Of a stretch of 64,000 nucleotides of DNA, positions 1 through 12,524 are shown in pieces (positions within the stretch are counted from its first letter, which is position 1; each line of letters begins with the position of its first letter). The notes beneath the pieces are model-generated. The model made no database searches. It saw nothing but the letters and a program-made list of their open reading frames with translations, and had not been told where the DNA came from. The stretch is from positions 1 to 64,000 of the forward strand of contig KQ965820.1 of assembly GCA_001574975.1 (NCBI GenBank), read 5' to 3'. The position numbers and the translations under genes are program-made. Origin of the DNA: Gonapodya prolifera JEL478 (lineage: Eukaryota; Monoblepharomycota; Monoblepharidomycetes; Monoblepharidales; Gonapodyaceae).

Positions 1-399
1 ATATAAGAGGAGAAATTTCAGAAGTGTTCCTTAAATGTGGTCACATTCATCATAAAATTATTTTGGAATTATTAAAGTCCTCAATTCAATTATTCACTGT
101 TCGCAAAAAAATTAATCAATATGTGGATTTTTCTAAATTTATTTTGTGTTCTAATGCCACACCCTTGCACCCATGAACAATTATCCATAACCTTCAAAAT
201 AAAAGTTGAAGGAAAATTTTTAATCTTTTGGAAATGCAAATTCGTATATGTGATATCCAAAATTGTACTTTCATGCACTGGGGGTACCTGGCTCCAGGGT
301 GGGGGTAGCTCTCTGGGTGGGGGTATGTAAAATATGCGACAGGAGCCAATGGTGTGCTGCCATATGCTCCATGAAGAACTGAATCGCCTCAATAAACTA

Positions 400-2640
400 C
401 GCTATAAATATGGCTGATGGACATGAGAAGAAACCCTCACACACATTTGCCATGCTGGTGTTCTGCAGGTACAAGGTCAAAACAATGAAGCAAATGAGTA
501 CCTGAAGCAGTACAGCTTGTGGATGAACCAACTGTATGTTGTTTGAGACATTGGTGTTGACACTCCTTATTCACCCACATATTTCCAAAGAATGCCTTTG
601 ACGCACTTGGACCCTACGTTGACCAATTTGAATTTGCTGCACCAGACCACCTGCACGTTGTTTCAAAGGGTGTTTTTGGTGACCACCGCATCCCAATGGT
701 GATCAGCATCTTGAGAGGATGGTTTGGATCCAAAGCAGTTGCAGATCTTGACAAGAAGTGAGTACTCTCTTTTTTTTTTGCTCTCTGTCCTTGCTGTTTT
801 CATTTCTGAAGCAATCAATCACAAGATTCACTAATTCTCTGTACCATCCTTGCCTACGTCAAGGGGTTTTGTCCAGCACAAAATTTGACGCAATGGACTA
901 CAACCACCAGATGCAAGTAAGTTTGGGGTAGTGGGGCACTACAGTAGTTGGTAACTCTTACCAGCATACATACTCCTGCTAGACATTAATCTTCCACCTT
1001 GAAGAATGGTTTGGGCACGAAGACTGTCCAGATCTGAACAATATTTTACTGGCACTGCGATTGCTCCTCTCTTTCAACTTTGCAATCACAGCAAAAGCAG
1101 TAACAGTAGAAGATCCACAATCTGCCCATTCTTTTCTGAGAGATTTTGCAGCACATATGGGGCCTTTTGAAAGAGCATCTAAGGTAAAATTTCAATTGTT
1201 ACCAATTATGTCTTGCATTGCTTACTTGGGATTTGGGAACTTTGTTAATTCTGGCATGCGCCTCCCAAAGGTACACAAACTACAGGAGTTTATCCCACAA
1301 AGCCTTGAGAATGGCACCTCGGACAATTATTCAACAGCCAAGCTAGAAGGTGACCATAAGCGTGTCAAGAGGCTTGCGCTGAATGCAACTAACCATAAGG
1401 ATTTCGTGGCGAGTGAGTCGTGACGTTGTGATTAAGCATTGTGGCAAGTGCCTGAGCGTAATAGCGTGACTTTTCATTAAAACAGGTTGCAGTTACAGTG
1501 CTCTTTGACAAGAACCTGTTCTACCTTGGATCTCAGTTGGTTGGTGCTGAGCTTGACGATGTTCCAACATCTCATATCCCACAGCAGTACTTGCCTGTAC
1601 CAGAAGGCGTCAAGCATCAATGTGTTCTCTTGTCTAAGTGTGGCGATATTAGAACATTCTATGATCTTCAGCAGGAGCTTGGCAACGCCGCAACATCTTA
1701 GCTGGCTACCAAGGTTTGAACATTAGTCAATACCTACATTCTTGGAAACCTTGCTCCACAAGCAAGAGCAAATCTCCCTGTGATTGAATCAGGTGACAAT
1801 GTGAGTCATTCCTCTTTTCAGGCCTCCACTTCATACACTTGGTTTTTCTCCCCACATGCATTCTTAGATCCACTGCTTCAGCCTTCTTATGATCAGGGAT
1901 TTAGATGAAGACCAGCAGATTATTGAAGATCGGATCCGTTGGTCGCCCAGTTTCCATGACCGTGAAAGGAACAATTTTGTTTCGCAGCCCATTATCTCCC
2001 CTGAGCTTGAATCTGACCCTGACATGTGGCCTACAAGAGGGATTGGTGACAGTGGCTTGGGCTACTTTGTGGGCCAAGCACTGTCGCTTTTTTCTGTTGA
2101 GTTTCGACGTGGCGACCCCCATCTGCCTTGCTCTTGTGCGGCGCTTTTGTGTATCAGACGGTGTGACGATCCTCAAGGCATGGACCGTATCACCAGAATG
2201 GAGGAACTGGGAAAGGACGGAGGTAATTTCAATCAATGCAATTGTTCGCTCTGCCCACTTGGTCCCAGACTCTAAGTGGGGCTAGGACGACCTCCACCCA
2301 GACTTTTGGAAAGCTTACTTCGTAAACTACTCTCTGGATGCTGACATGTTTCGGCGACTGCCTATGTGCACGGAGGATACCTTTGTGGACGGGGGATACA
2401 GGCATTACCATCGCCATGGCACGTAGTTAAATTTTGACATTTATTCTATTAAAGAACACTTGATAACATTTGATAGCACTTAATCGCAGTTAAAGTCCAC
2501 AGTGCAAATCAGGCCAATTTGACCTCTTAAGTGGCACTTAAGTCACATCACTTCTCGGTTTTCTGACTTAAGTGCCAGTTGAGTCGAATTGAGTGCCGCT
2601 GGCACTTAAATGCACTTAATTGCGTATACTGGAAAAGCTT
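400..2640 (+). mobile_element. Degenerate Plavaka-like (CACTA-related) DNA transposon
   Basis: Several blocks on the plus strand match Plavaka-type transposases in the expected order. About 590-765 reads FDALGPYVDQFEFAAPDHLH followed by a KGVFGDH motif, corresponding to the family's 'PD.LHQ..KG.FKDH' block. About 1010-1415 carries LPKVHKLQEF and KLEGDHKRVKRL, corresponding to the LPRQH...ESKH.KAVK block. About 2040-2345 carries EVISINAIVRSAHLVPD and a DFWKAYFVNY segment, like the family's C-terminal end. The blocks lie in different frames with stops between them, so no intact transposase remains, although some gaps could be introns. The stretch is AT-richer than the genes to its right. The outer ends are not defined: I found no clear terminal inverted repeat pair. 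The left boundary is a guess; the right one is set by the CACTTAA-rich tract. Confidence 0.7.
2470..2625. repeat. CACTTAA/TTAAGTG subterminal repeat cluster
   Basis: Within about 150 bases the heptamer CACTTAA or its complement occurs at least six times, some copies back to back as GGCACTTAAGTC or TTAAGTGCC. Dense short direct and inverted repeats just inside the ends are typical of CACTA-like elements, where they bind transposase. The cluster directly follows the last transposase-like block, so it is probably the 3' end of the Plavaka-like element. Confidence 0.55.
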
Positions 2641-2832
2641 ATTTTTCAGACGTGTAGTGGGTCTCACTGGGTGAAACTGCACATCGTAACCCGAGAATGA
2701 AGGGAACGGATCTCCTGTGCTCCATCTGGACGGAGCGTGAACTTTTCAGGAGGAGTAGCTTTCAGGCTCAGCAATCTTCTATGTTCGAAACGAAACAGTC
2801 TACTCTTCACAAAGCCCAAAATAGATACCGTA

Positions 2833-5119
2833 TCAGCTCCAGCTTTTCCCTTCCTCGGATCCGACCCCTCCTCTCACTGCATTCAGCGTGTGCACCTCCG
2901 CTGGTGCAGCGCCTCGAATACCAAAACGTCCCGTTCGTACAACTCCCTCAGATCCCGTCCGAGCCGAGAACACCCCACGCGCTGACACTGCACCCGGCTG
3001 GTGAGTGCTACTCGATCGTCCTCGCGTCGGCAGTTCCCTTGCTGGGGTGCGTTCTCGTCCGCCGGGTGTTTGCGAACTGCTCGTTTCCTCCTCCTGTTCC
3101 TCCTCGTCCTCTGCAATGACCAGTGCTCCGCTCTTCTGTCGTTCTTCTTTGCCTTCTCGACGGCTTGCGGATCCCGGATGTCGGATGGCGCCCAACACCC
3201 CTCTCCGCGTGATGGGCTCCCTTTCCCCCATTTCGACTGGGACCGGAGCCGGGTGGTCGAGGTCGGCCAGGGGAGGTTTCTTCGGCGGACTCTGTGGGGG
3301 CAGTACCCGCTTCAGGCTTCCCTCTTCGGCGACGCTGGGCTTTTCATTGCTCTTTCTTCGAGGCCGGTTGAGTGATCCAATGGTACCCAACGCCGGACCA
3401 GAGTCCTTCTCCTTTTCCAAGAAGCTACGGGCCCAGCTCCATGCCCCGCCTTTCATTGTTTCGGAAACGTCGACTTTGGGTTCCGACGCGGGCGTGAGGG
3501 TAGGGTTCGCTTGTTTGTCCAGGAGGAGAAACCACAGTGCGGACGCTTGGTCGCACGCGCTGTGCTTCACGGAGCGGAGAATGGAGGGAACGTCGAAGCC
3601 GAGGGAAGCGAGAGTTGCGGCAAGGTGTTGTTCTCGAGGACTGAGTGAAATACATGATGAGTCTGGTGTTGCTGGAGAGGAGGATGGTGATGTCGGCGAC
3701 CGAGAAGAAGTCTCGATGGTGGGTGCTTGAGAAGGCGGCGTGCTCTTCCTCGTGCTCGTGGATTCGGGTACCACCGAGGATGGTTGCGGTTCGACGCTCT
3801 TTTCCAGCACACTCTCAGGGACTCGATTCTCGGAAACATAGGTCACTTCTGACTGGTCAGCATCCGATACAGCGGCACCGGTCCCAGCGTCGGAGAACCA
3901 CGGATGATGAAGAATATCGTTGAGTGGTATGCGATCGGCTGGATCCAGCTTCAGAATCCGTGTGATGAGATCCTTACAGGCTTAAAGCGAAGCATCGCTG
4001 AGCAAATGGTACTACTTCAGGAAGTACAAGGGGAGGACTCACTGTCGCTGAGAAATTCAGGCATTTCGTAGTCAAGCTCTTTAATCTTCTTCTGCACCAA
4101 GATTTCGTTTTCGCTGTCATCATCAAACGGTAGAAATCCACACACAAGCGTGAAAAGAATTACACCTGGCCCAACCAGCAATGCTTAAATGAGGGAGACC
4201 TGAAGCCAAGTAACAGATACATGCTCACCCAAAGACCAAATGTCCGCCTGCGGTCCAAGATACTGTTTGCCTATAATCATCTCGGGTGCGGCATAGGCAA
4301 CGCTGCCACAGTACGTGTCGAGGAGTTGTTTTTGTGTTGGCAACGCGACCTCTCGGGTGAAGCCAAAGTCAATGAGCTTAACATTGCCCATATCGTCAGT
4401 GAGCATCACATTTTCCAGCTTCAAGTCTCGGTGGACCAGATTCTTATCGTGGCAGTACTTGACGGCCTCAACAACTTGCCGAAAGAGACGTTTCGCGAGA
4501 AGGCTCCGGTCGTCCATTCGACCTCGGCGGAGGATCATGTCAAACGCCTCACCGCCCGGGACAAACTCCGTAACCATGTAAATTTTGCTCTCCGTCGTCA
4601 ACACCTCGTAAAGCTGGGCGATGTTGGGGTGACGAAGTGCTCGCCAACCGTCGATTTCACGGACGACGGCGGGGGCATGGGTTTTGTCAACAATCTTGAC
4701 CGCAACTTGCTGCGACGTGAGCTTGTGCCATCCGAGCTTCACTTTGCCAAACGATCCTGGCGAGGTTTGTTTATAATCGAGAACGAAGGGGAGGGGAACA
4801 TGAAGGGTGAAACCCACCCACCTTCCCCGATCGTCTTCCCAAGAATGTAGTTTCCGACGCTGGCTACGGCGTTCGACTGTAGCTCTTTCAAAATGTCCGA
4901 CTGGGCTATCTGGGTAGGGTTGATTCTGGTTGATCGATGCCTGGAAACAATCCGGCTTTCCGCTGACCTTTGGTCGACTGAGCTTCGACATCGCTGTATC
5001 CAGTGCAAGAAGACTTGGTCCTGTGTTGTGAGGTGCGACTGAGTGAGTTGCGAAGTGGTTTGTATGTGGTCTGACCCGCAAGACCACCTCAAACACCGCC
5101 CCTGCTTCAAACATTTCAA
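2833..5119 (-). CDS. Kin4-like CAMK serine/threonine protein kinase
   Basis: Four exons: 4822-5119, 4229-4756, 4043-4165 and 2833-3980, 698 codons if translation starts at 5119; the true start could lie in another upstream exon. The kinase domain is complete: glycine loop GKTIGEGSFGKV spanning intron 1, QVAVKIVDK lysine, VHRDLKLENVML catalytic loop, LIDFGFTRE (DFG), YAAPEM, then the C-lobe GVILFTLVCGFLPF and LKLDPADRI. About 70 residues further on there is a second conserved block, LAATLASLGFDVPSILRSVK, then HSACDQASALWFLL; this helical region after the kinase domain is what points to the fungal Kin4 group of CAMKL kinases, regulators of spindle-position and mitotic-exit control in yeast. A Ser/Pro/Glu-rich tail of about 240 residues follows and looks disordered. 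The 3' end is only as good as the open frame. Confidence 0.85.
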
Positions 5120-5211
5120 GAGTGAGCTGCTTCACCCACATATTCAGTGGCTTTGTGTTGTTGATGCAGCAATAAATTGAAATTACCAAAATAAATCGCA
5201 AATATTATGTT

Positions 5212-7901
5212 TTACATTTCGATTTTCTCATGCTTCGCCTTCTCCATCTCCTCAACCTCCTCCGCAGTGATGTGCTGTCTCGGACCCGTGAAGGTCTTTT
5301 TAGCACCGAGGAGCCAGATGACGTTGATGACGAGGAAGACCCCAACGAACACTGCACAACGTCGATATGGACAGGTTTGAGCACAGAGATAAACTGACGA
5401 AAATAAATGGTGTGCTCACTGATGGGAGACAGGTTCAGATTTGTGCGAACTATTGGCATTCGCTGTTTATGTGCGTGGCAGGTCAGAAATCTATTTCATG
5501 AAGGAAGCTTGCATCTTGCATGGGACACTTACACGTGGGATGGATAGGATGACGACAAGATAGACCAACCATAAAGCAGCGATAATGTTAATGATGGTCG
5601 AGAAGGAGCCCAGATCTACAAGGAAGATGAGGTTACTGATGATCACAGACGATCCTCGGTGTAACAAGAACACATACTGATCTTGCTCTTTTTGAATGTA
5701 TCCCGAGCCCAGATAAGCTTACAAATGGTGGGGATGGTGTACGCTGCGTACATGCCCATCGTACTGAAAGCGGAGAAGCTGTTCACCGCCTGGCTGCTCC
5801 CAAAGTTGATCAACATCAACGTAGCTTAAGAACGATAGCTCAGACGTCATTTGGGACCCGGAAAGACGAAAACAAAAGAGCACATACCGGTGAAGAAGAA
5901 GTGAACCCAGATAGTGCGGAGAGGTTGCTTAGATTCGGGATGAACGTACGCGAACCACTGCGGAATGGCACCGTCACGAGCCCTATAAATACATGTTTTA
6001 CTCGCGCCGACGCTTTTCATCGACGACGAGGTACACTCACCATGCGTCTGGGAGTGTCAACGATCACAACAAGGAGCGAGTGCGAAGTCCATCAACCGAT
6101 CGTTTCAGTCGTGCACAAGTTAGGTGCACTCACACAAAGCGCGAGAAGCTCCATTGTGTCCCGTAATAGTGTTGAAAACGAACTGGAAAAGGGTCCAAAT
6201 TGTGAGGAGCAACGCCATCGGCTTGCTTCCTCCGGTGCCCTGACAACCATAGTTTATGAGACGGGGTGCAAAGTGTGTTCCCAACGATTAAAGAGAGCCC
6301 ACCTGAAGATAAACGCACACAAGATCCTCGTTATAGGGGCAGTCCAAAATCTCATTTATGTCCGTCACGACAAAGTTGAGTATAATGAGGAAGATGTATC
6401 CGAGGATGATGGAAAGCACGAGCGAGTAGATGATGGACTTGGCGGGCGTGGTGTCCGCGTTGACGGTCTCTTCGCTGATGTGGGCGGACGCGTCGTAACC
6501 CCAGAAACACCACAGGGGAAGGCTGGCGGACGAGGGAGATTGTAAGACGCGGGCGAGAAAGTGGGAGGATGAGCACTTACAGGAAGCCAAGCTGGAAGAC
6601 GAGCGTGGAGTTTCCCCAACCAGTCTTGTCCACGAGTGTACCAAAGGCGAACGATGCGGAAGCCTTGGTTGGTGACATCACCAAAAGGGGGACTTATCGC
6701 TCGTGTGAGTCAAAGCCCTCCCGACGGACCACCGCGCTGCACAATCACCTCCAATAACGACCACTCCCGTCGCGATCCCAACAAGCGAGATCCACGTGAA
6801 GATGCGCAGCAGCGTCTCTCCAATCGAGTTGGTCGCGCTTCCGAGGAACGCGTAGACAATGGCCACGCCGTACAGCCAGCCGAGCGAGGGCACAAAGTCC
6901 GGGTTGTAGATCTGGATCGCGGCGGCAAGGATGCTCGCGACTTGTAGGCAGACGGCGGGACTGCCGGCGAGCATGCCGAGGATGTTGAACCAGCCCTGTG
7001 TTGCGTGGTAGGAAGGGTTGTGACGTCAGTGAAACGTGCACCTCGGAGGTGGTGGTTTGAAAGATGTCCGCACTCACGGTGATCCATGCCATGTACGGCC
7101 CCCATTTATCTCCAGCGAGCTTAGCGCTCCAATAGTAAAGTCCTCCAGCGGTGGGATAAGCGGAGCAGATTTCCGCCATTGATAGGCAGGTGGACATGGA
7201 GAAGAAGGAGACAATCGGCTGGGAGGAAGAGGTCACTGATCACACGAATGAGTAACTCATAAGTGGTTGCCATAGTACATACCCATCCGATAAGCATGGC
7301 TTGCGGCCCTCCGGTCTTGAACTGGTGCGATGACGATCAATGTCAAAAACTGCAAGTGGTATCAAGCTTTCAAATGCCGCATACCGCAAAGGAGTACAGT
7401 GTAACAATCGACGATATTATGCCTGTAGAGTGACGATGGCGTCAGACAACCAAATTCTCTGAGAGCATCTTAATGGTTTACTCACCGATGTATCCCAGAC
7501 TTGTTCCTGGGTACACGTGCAAATTAGCCATGGTGAATCATACCGGTGCAGTTTCTGACATGACAAGCGGCACTCACCCATGTTGAGGAAGAATCCCCAT
7601 GAACGTTTCAGCTCCTGACCTGAAAGGACGAGGTTGGTGAGTTTGATTGCTGTGCGGTCGCAACCATCACGAGCTCACGGTAGCCGAGCTTGGCCAGCTG
7701 TGTGGAGTGGAGAGGGAAAGGGATCGTTACTGTGAGAGGACTTTACACAAGCAAGGACATGAAGCTTGCTCGAACGTACCTGAATCTCGTCTTTGAGACG
7801 AACGGACGAGGGTGATTGGGAAAAGAGTCAAGCGGTCAACCTTTCTTCCAGGAACGACTCGGCATCATCGGCCCACCATCTGTCATTCCAGTAGTGGCCA
7901 T
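5212..7901 (-). CDS. APC-family amino-acid/GABA-type permease, 18 exons
   Basis: Predicted 523-residue plasma-membrane transporter. Exons (low to high): 5212-5351, 5420-5462, 5533-5615, 5678-5824, 5888-5982, 6041-6047, 6134-6239, 6303-6522, 6581-6692, 6749-6995, 7078-7218, 7283-7321, 7385-7422, 7486-7506, 7578-7619, 7679-7697, 7780-7790, 7841-7901; every junction keeps phase and the sum is a multiple of three. Family landmarks: DEIQLAKLGYRQELKR before helix 1, TAGGLYYWSAKLAGDKWGP, GYDASAHISEE, SRALYAWARDGAIPQWF and a charged tail. About 12 hydrophobic segments are visible. The closest known relatives are fungal GABA/choline-type permeases (Uga4/Hnm1 group); the substrate cannot be read from sequence. 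The junctions around the 11-base exon (7780-7790, donor GTTGAC at 7840) are the least certain. Confidence 0.88.
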
Positions 7902-9866
7902 CTCGGTGTGCAAGCGTTTCCAGAGCAGACCGGTGCTTTGCAGAAACGATTCTTGCGGTCGCCCCTAGATAACACAGCCAAAGGCTAAAGGGCGGCCGGT
8001 GATGAAGGGATATGATCGAAGGCAGATTCGTGAGGTTCCACGGCCCGCGGTTCAGGGAGAGGGGTTCGTCGTGGGGCGGAAGGTACGAAATTGTAGATGG
8101 TGGTTCAAACCGCTTTCCTCCTGCACTTTGGGGCAGATAATGAGTCCATCAAGATGGTAGTAAGGACCCCGCAGCGACGATAATGATCGCGGAAGGGGCA
8201 CACGAGGAGAAGTATCGCCAAGATCGGGAGACAACAAAACGGCTTGTGAAGTTTTTTCACCTTGCGGGGCCTCACAACAAACAAACAAACACGCAGGTTT
8301 GCGATAGGGTCTTGGCAAATTATAGTTTCCTTTACAATCATATGTAGCCAAAATGCAAAAGGGATGGGTTGTGGGGGAATATGTCGGATAATTGATGGAA
8401 ACTGTAGCCGAACAATCGTTGATTTGAACATGGATACAAACTGGGCTCCCGACCTCTCACGTCCCTTTCATCTTGCGAGCAGCGAGGCACGGGATGCTGT
8501 TTGAGAGCTTGAGCAAACATCAAAGCCCATAACTCGAAGCGAACGCTCCAATATCCACACGACTCCGTCAAGATCAGGCCAACGGCTGAACTCGAAGCGC
8601 TTTGAGCAGTTCTTCCGGCCATGCTTGCACCTTCAACATCCTGCCCCGGGCCGTCTCGATCATATTTTTCCGTTGAATGCCGCCAGCATACAACCCCTTT
8701 TTTGCAACCATTTTCACCACCAATTTGAACCCCCTTTTCGCGATCTTTTTGTAGTCTGAGTAAAATTTGAACAAAATGGGGATTCAAAAGGGATCCAAAT
8801 TGTTAACGAACATGCAGAGCGTCGAGGGCTCTAGTGTACATCTCCGTTCAGTTGGAACGCCTTTTCACTTACGCCCCTCACCTCCGGTTTTGCTCCGACT
8901 CCCGAACTCTGTCGCCCTTGCATTGCTCCGGTGCTCCTGTCGACAGACGCCCCATGGCAAACAACTTGGCAATCGCGGCGCTCATTACAGCGGAGGAGCA
9001 CCATCAGCTCGTGCGAGAAGGCTTCAAAGAACAGGACGTCGTTGCTCTTCTGTTGCAGATCCACGGGGACAACACGCCGGGCATATCCTCGTGCTCTCTT
9101 CAGCACTGAAAGCCCGAGCTGGGCTTGCGAGTGTCTCAGAGAGGAAGGCAACTAGATGAGGGCGAGGGCAAGGGCGTCAAAACAGCTTCACTTTCTTGAT
9201 AAATCCTCAAGATTCCCTGCCCAAATCACACAAGCAAAAGGGGTCCAAATGGACTCGAATAGTGTCGAACTATAGGGGTTGTGTGCTGGCGGGAATTCAA
9301 CGGTATAATCATATGTATGTATGCTCCATTCGCGCCTTTCTTTTCCTTCGACCACATCTCTTCCCCATAGTGTATTTCGCCCTTTCGAATCAGAGTGTAT
9401 GAACGATTTCTTGTGTATTGCCAACGGAGCTCATCACGACGCTTCACCTTTCCGAGTAAAACCCGACGATTCGCACATCTATATCTCATTCGATATATTC
9501 CGTAATAAAATAATCACAAATCTTCTAGTAGTGTCGATATGACAGTGCTACAAATGATGTGCGTCGACGAGATGTCTTTCGTTCCAAATAAATTGTTTGG
9601 CAACCCCTCGGGATGATGATGAGGGGTGGACAATGTCACACGTCCGCATTCGAGCCACGCCACTAGAAACGCAGCATTAATCGCGCCAGCCACACGCTCT
9701 TTGGCCGGACCTACGGACGCAGTGGGCACCGGAGAACAGAAGTCTGCCTGCGGTCTGCCGAGGTCGTGTCTGTGGCCGAATGTCACTGCCTCAACCGGAT
9801 TTTCCTCATAACATCTCAACCAAACATGATCAACAGTCTATTGCGCACCTGCACGCCGAATCAATC
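7902..9866. other. Intergenic stretch, no supported gene
   Basis: About 1.96 kb between the permease start and the methyltransferase. Open frames here are short, uninterrupted by plausible introns, and match nothing I recognise. The longest minus frame at 8338-8787 lacks a convincing composition. A 66-codon lysine-rich frame at 8574-8774 (-) is the most gene-like of them but has no support. The left part should hold the permease promoter. Confidence 0.5.
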
Positions 9867-10924
9867 ATGGCAACGGAGCCCGAGCGTACCGCCTCTCTCG
9901 CTGACAAGTACTTCGACCGCTTCTATGCCTCGGCAGGTCCTGGGTGAGCTTCAGGTTCGACGTATCATCGAGGGATTTCTTGCAATTCACAACCACGCGC
10001 GCCCCTGACAGAATCGACAAGACCCTGACTCCATACAGGAAAGAGATGTATTTGGATGTTCGCGGGGACGTTCTTGAGATCGGTAGTGGTACGTTTTCTT
10101 CCCCCTTGTTTCGGATGAGCTCGAGCCACGAACGAAGGTCATTCTCAGGGCACGGCTCCACGTTCAAATACCTCAAGACGGACCAGATCACCAAACTCGT
10201 GTGTCTGGAGCCCAACGTCGCAATGCACCCGACACTCGTCGCTGCCGCCAAAGAAGCCGGGTTCGACAAGGAGAAGGGAAACGTTCGTAATCACGTCCTA
10301 CTCCCTTCTGCTCGCGTCTCCCGCGACCTGCGCGCTCATTCATTCTTCCCAACCGATCCAGTTCGTCCTATTCGCCAAACCAGGTGAAGCCCTCGCCCCC
10401 ACCACCACCACTACCTCCGCACCGCCGTTCGGGCAATACGACTTCATCATCTCGAACCTCGTGCTCTGCACCGTCGGCAACGTGGACGTCGTGCTTGATT
10501 CCATTCACGTGTCATTGAAACCGGGTGGGACGTTTGTGTTCCTCGAGCACCATGCTGCCGAGAAGGGGACCTGGACGAGGTTCTTCCAGGAGTGGACGAA
10601 TCCGGCGTGGAAGATCTTTGCGGACGGGTGGGTAGGCGTTTCGGTCCTGGTTGCTTGGCTCAGGGTTGTTGAAGTATGCAATGGTTGATCATGACACACG
10701 ACACACGACACACCTTCGCAGGTGTAACCTCAACCGCGACCTCGAACAAGACATCAAGAAGCGATGGAACGGAGACGAGCAGCTGACGTGCGAGGAGCTT
10801 CCTGAGTGAGTTTCCTTGTGCCCTTCTTGCCCTTCCTTTACCCTGACCTTCGTTGACGTACACCACAAACGCCAGACCCCTCCTCAACAGCCTCTTGCCG
10901 CTGTTCCGTGGCCGTGCTGTTAAT
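9867..10924 (+). CDS. METTL7-like SAM-dependent methyltransferase
   Basis: Six exons, 9867-9943, 10012-10088, 10149-10282, 10362-10627, 10722-10805 and 10876-10924, giving 228 residues; all phases close. Motif I is DVLEIGSGHGSTFKYL, the SAM-binding glycine loop. Then come LVCLEPN (acidic residue for the ribose), YDFIISNLVLCTV (motif IV), LKPGGTFVFLEHHA and NPAWKIFADGCNLNRD. The last blocks, 'LEH...W...DP.W....DGCN..R', are characteristic of METTL7/TMT1-type enzymes, small-molecule or thiol methyltransferases in animals and related fungal proteins. Unlike METTL7A/B there is no obvious N-terminal membrane anchor. The donor of intron 3 (GTTCGT at 10283) is weak, so that boundary could shift. Substrate unknown. 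Confidence 0.82.
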
Positions 10925-11097
10925 CCGAAGATGTAGGGGGGCAGGGGATGTTGCGGCGTTGGTGGGAGTAGCTACGCGAAGGTGGAATAGGGTGGATATT
11001 AGTTAGATTGCAGCAACATTAATTAGCTTTCAGTGTGAATCATTCCCAGAAACTGGAAACCTTGATTGCGAAGTGAGTAGTGAATAATTCCATCCCC

Positions 11098-12097
11098 ATG
11101 CCTCCCCCCAACAACCGCCACGACACCGCCTCGTCTGCCGGCCTCAAGTCGAACCTCCGCCACTTCATTCGCCGCCACACCGGCACCGGAGTCAAGTTCC
11201 ACCCTCCGTCGCATTCCAGGGAAGCTTCTGGCGCTCAAAGGGGGCACCAGCGCGAACGATCGCACGCGGAGCATCGATCTGAGCACCGCGGGTACAGCAA
11301 TCTCGCGCACAGAGTCGCCGATACCGTGCGGGTGGGGCGGATGAAGAAGGGCAAGGATCACCCCCGCGATGCGAGGGGGCGCTCGACGAGTGGCACTGCC
11401 ACTCCTGGAGAGGAGAACGCCGACGAGGAGGGATGGTGGAAGGGGGAGGAGCAGGATGGATGGTCTGCGTCTGCACCGCTTCAAGACATGCTCAAGAGGT
11501 TGCGTGGAACTTCTGCTGGACCGCTGCCCCCACTCGTCGTGACTGGAACCTCGAGGCGGAATTCGAACGCTGACGACTATGACTCTATTGATGGTACCCG
11601 TGTGGAGGACGCCTTGCTGAAGCAGGTCAACCGGAATCGCCAACGAAAGCGCCGAAACCGAGACCGGGAAACTTCGTCTCCTGTGTCAACGTTCGTCTCG
11701 GGCGTTTCGGTGGCTCTCTACGCAACTACTGTTGGGATTCCTCTTGCTCTTCTGAACCGAATTGTGCTCCTCCTACAAACTGTGTTGTCGCCCATCGCAA
11801 ATCGTCTTCTCCCTCCGTCAAAGACCAAGGCTGCAAGTGTTCGCGAAACCCTCGTAGCCACTCGCGCTCGCATCTCTACCAACATGGAATGGTTTGGATT
11901 TCTGAGCTCGTCTGCCTTCAATGTGCTCAAGCGAATGGGACCTAAAAAGATTGCGGTGGCCGTGGGCAGGCAAGGAGGTAGCGGAGAAAACAGAGGACGG
12001 CGCAAAAGCGGTCGCCAAAGTTGTGGGCGGGCGTAAGGCAGAGAAGTGGGTTCATAAGGTGGGGAAGGTCGTCGGAGGAACCCCCATTGAGATGTGA
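11098..12097 (+). CDS. Unknown basic protein with one hydrophobic segment; frame change near the C-terminus
   Basis: I do not recognise the family. From ATG 11098 (MPPPNNRHDTASSAGLK) a single exon encodes a hydrophilic, Arg/Lys/Gly-rich region of about 200 residues. A hydrophobic stretch follows (SVALYATTVGIPLALL, then IVLLLQTVLS), then about 60 more residues. The upstream frame runs to a stop at 12036. Between about 11965 and 11975, however, coding character switches to another frame that reads KEVAEKTEDGAKAVAKVVGG and continues to PIEM and TGA at 12095-12097. So either one base is missing or added, or there is an unrecognised splice. A GTGAGT right after PIE could also splice to a downstream exon (from about 12206) encoding VVIGNTVASIIGGIAGHF, in which case the gene ends near 12354. 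Probably membrane-associated. Confidence 0.55.
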
Positions 12098-12524
12098 GTG
12101 TTGATGACCTCGCGCCTCGGACGTGCGTTTTGGCTTAAGAGGGCTCGATATCAACAGACACCTGTTTTATGGCTCTCTTATTGCGATAACTGTTTGGCGA
12201 TTGAAGCGTGGTCATCGGCAACACAGTCGCGAGTATAATTGGAGGCATAGCCGGACACTTTAGACGACTTAACGTTTGTAAATACCGGTTGAAATGTAAC
12301 ATCGTGGAATGCTCTTCCATTGTGGTGGCCCGGGCATACAAGGCAGACACATGATTGGCCAAAGTCGTTAAAAAACTCCCGCCACTGAACGTTCCCGGAG
12401 ATTCATACGTTTCACGGAGGCAAGCTGCGTTTATTGAAGTAAGCCAGTGACGTTTGGAACGAGTGGAGGACTCGCTGACGAACTCCCTCCCGGTGCGCAG
12501 CAATCCAAACCTCCTTTTTCAGTG

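Noticed and set aside
8338-8787. 149-codon minus frame and a nested lysine-rich 66-codon frame
   Set aside because: No motif, no intron support, no coding-like composition over the full length.
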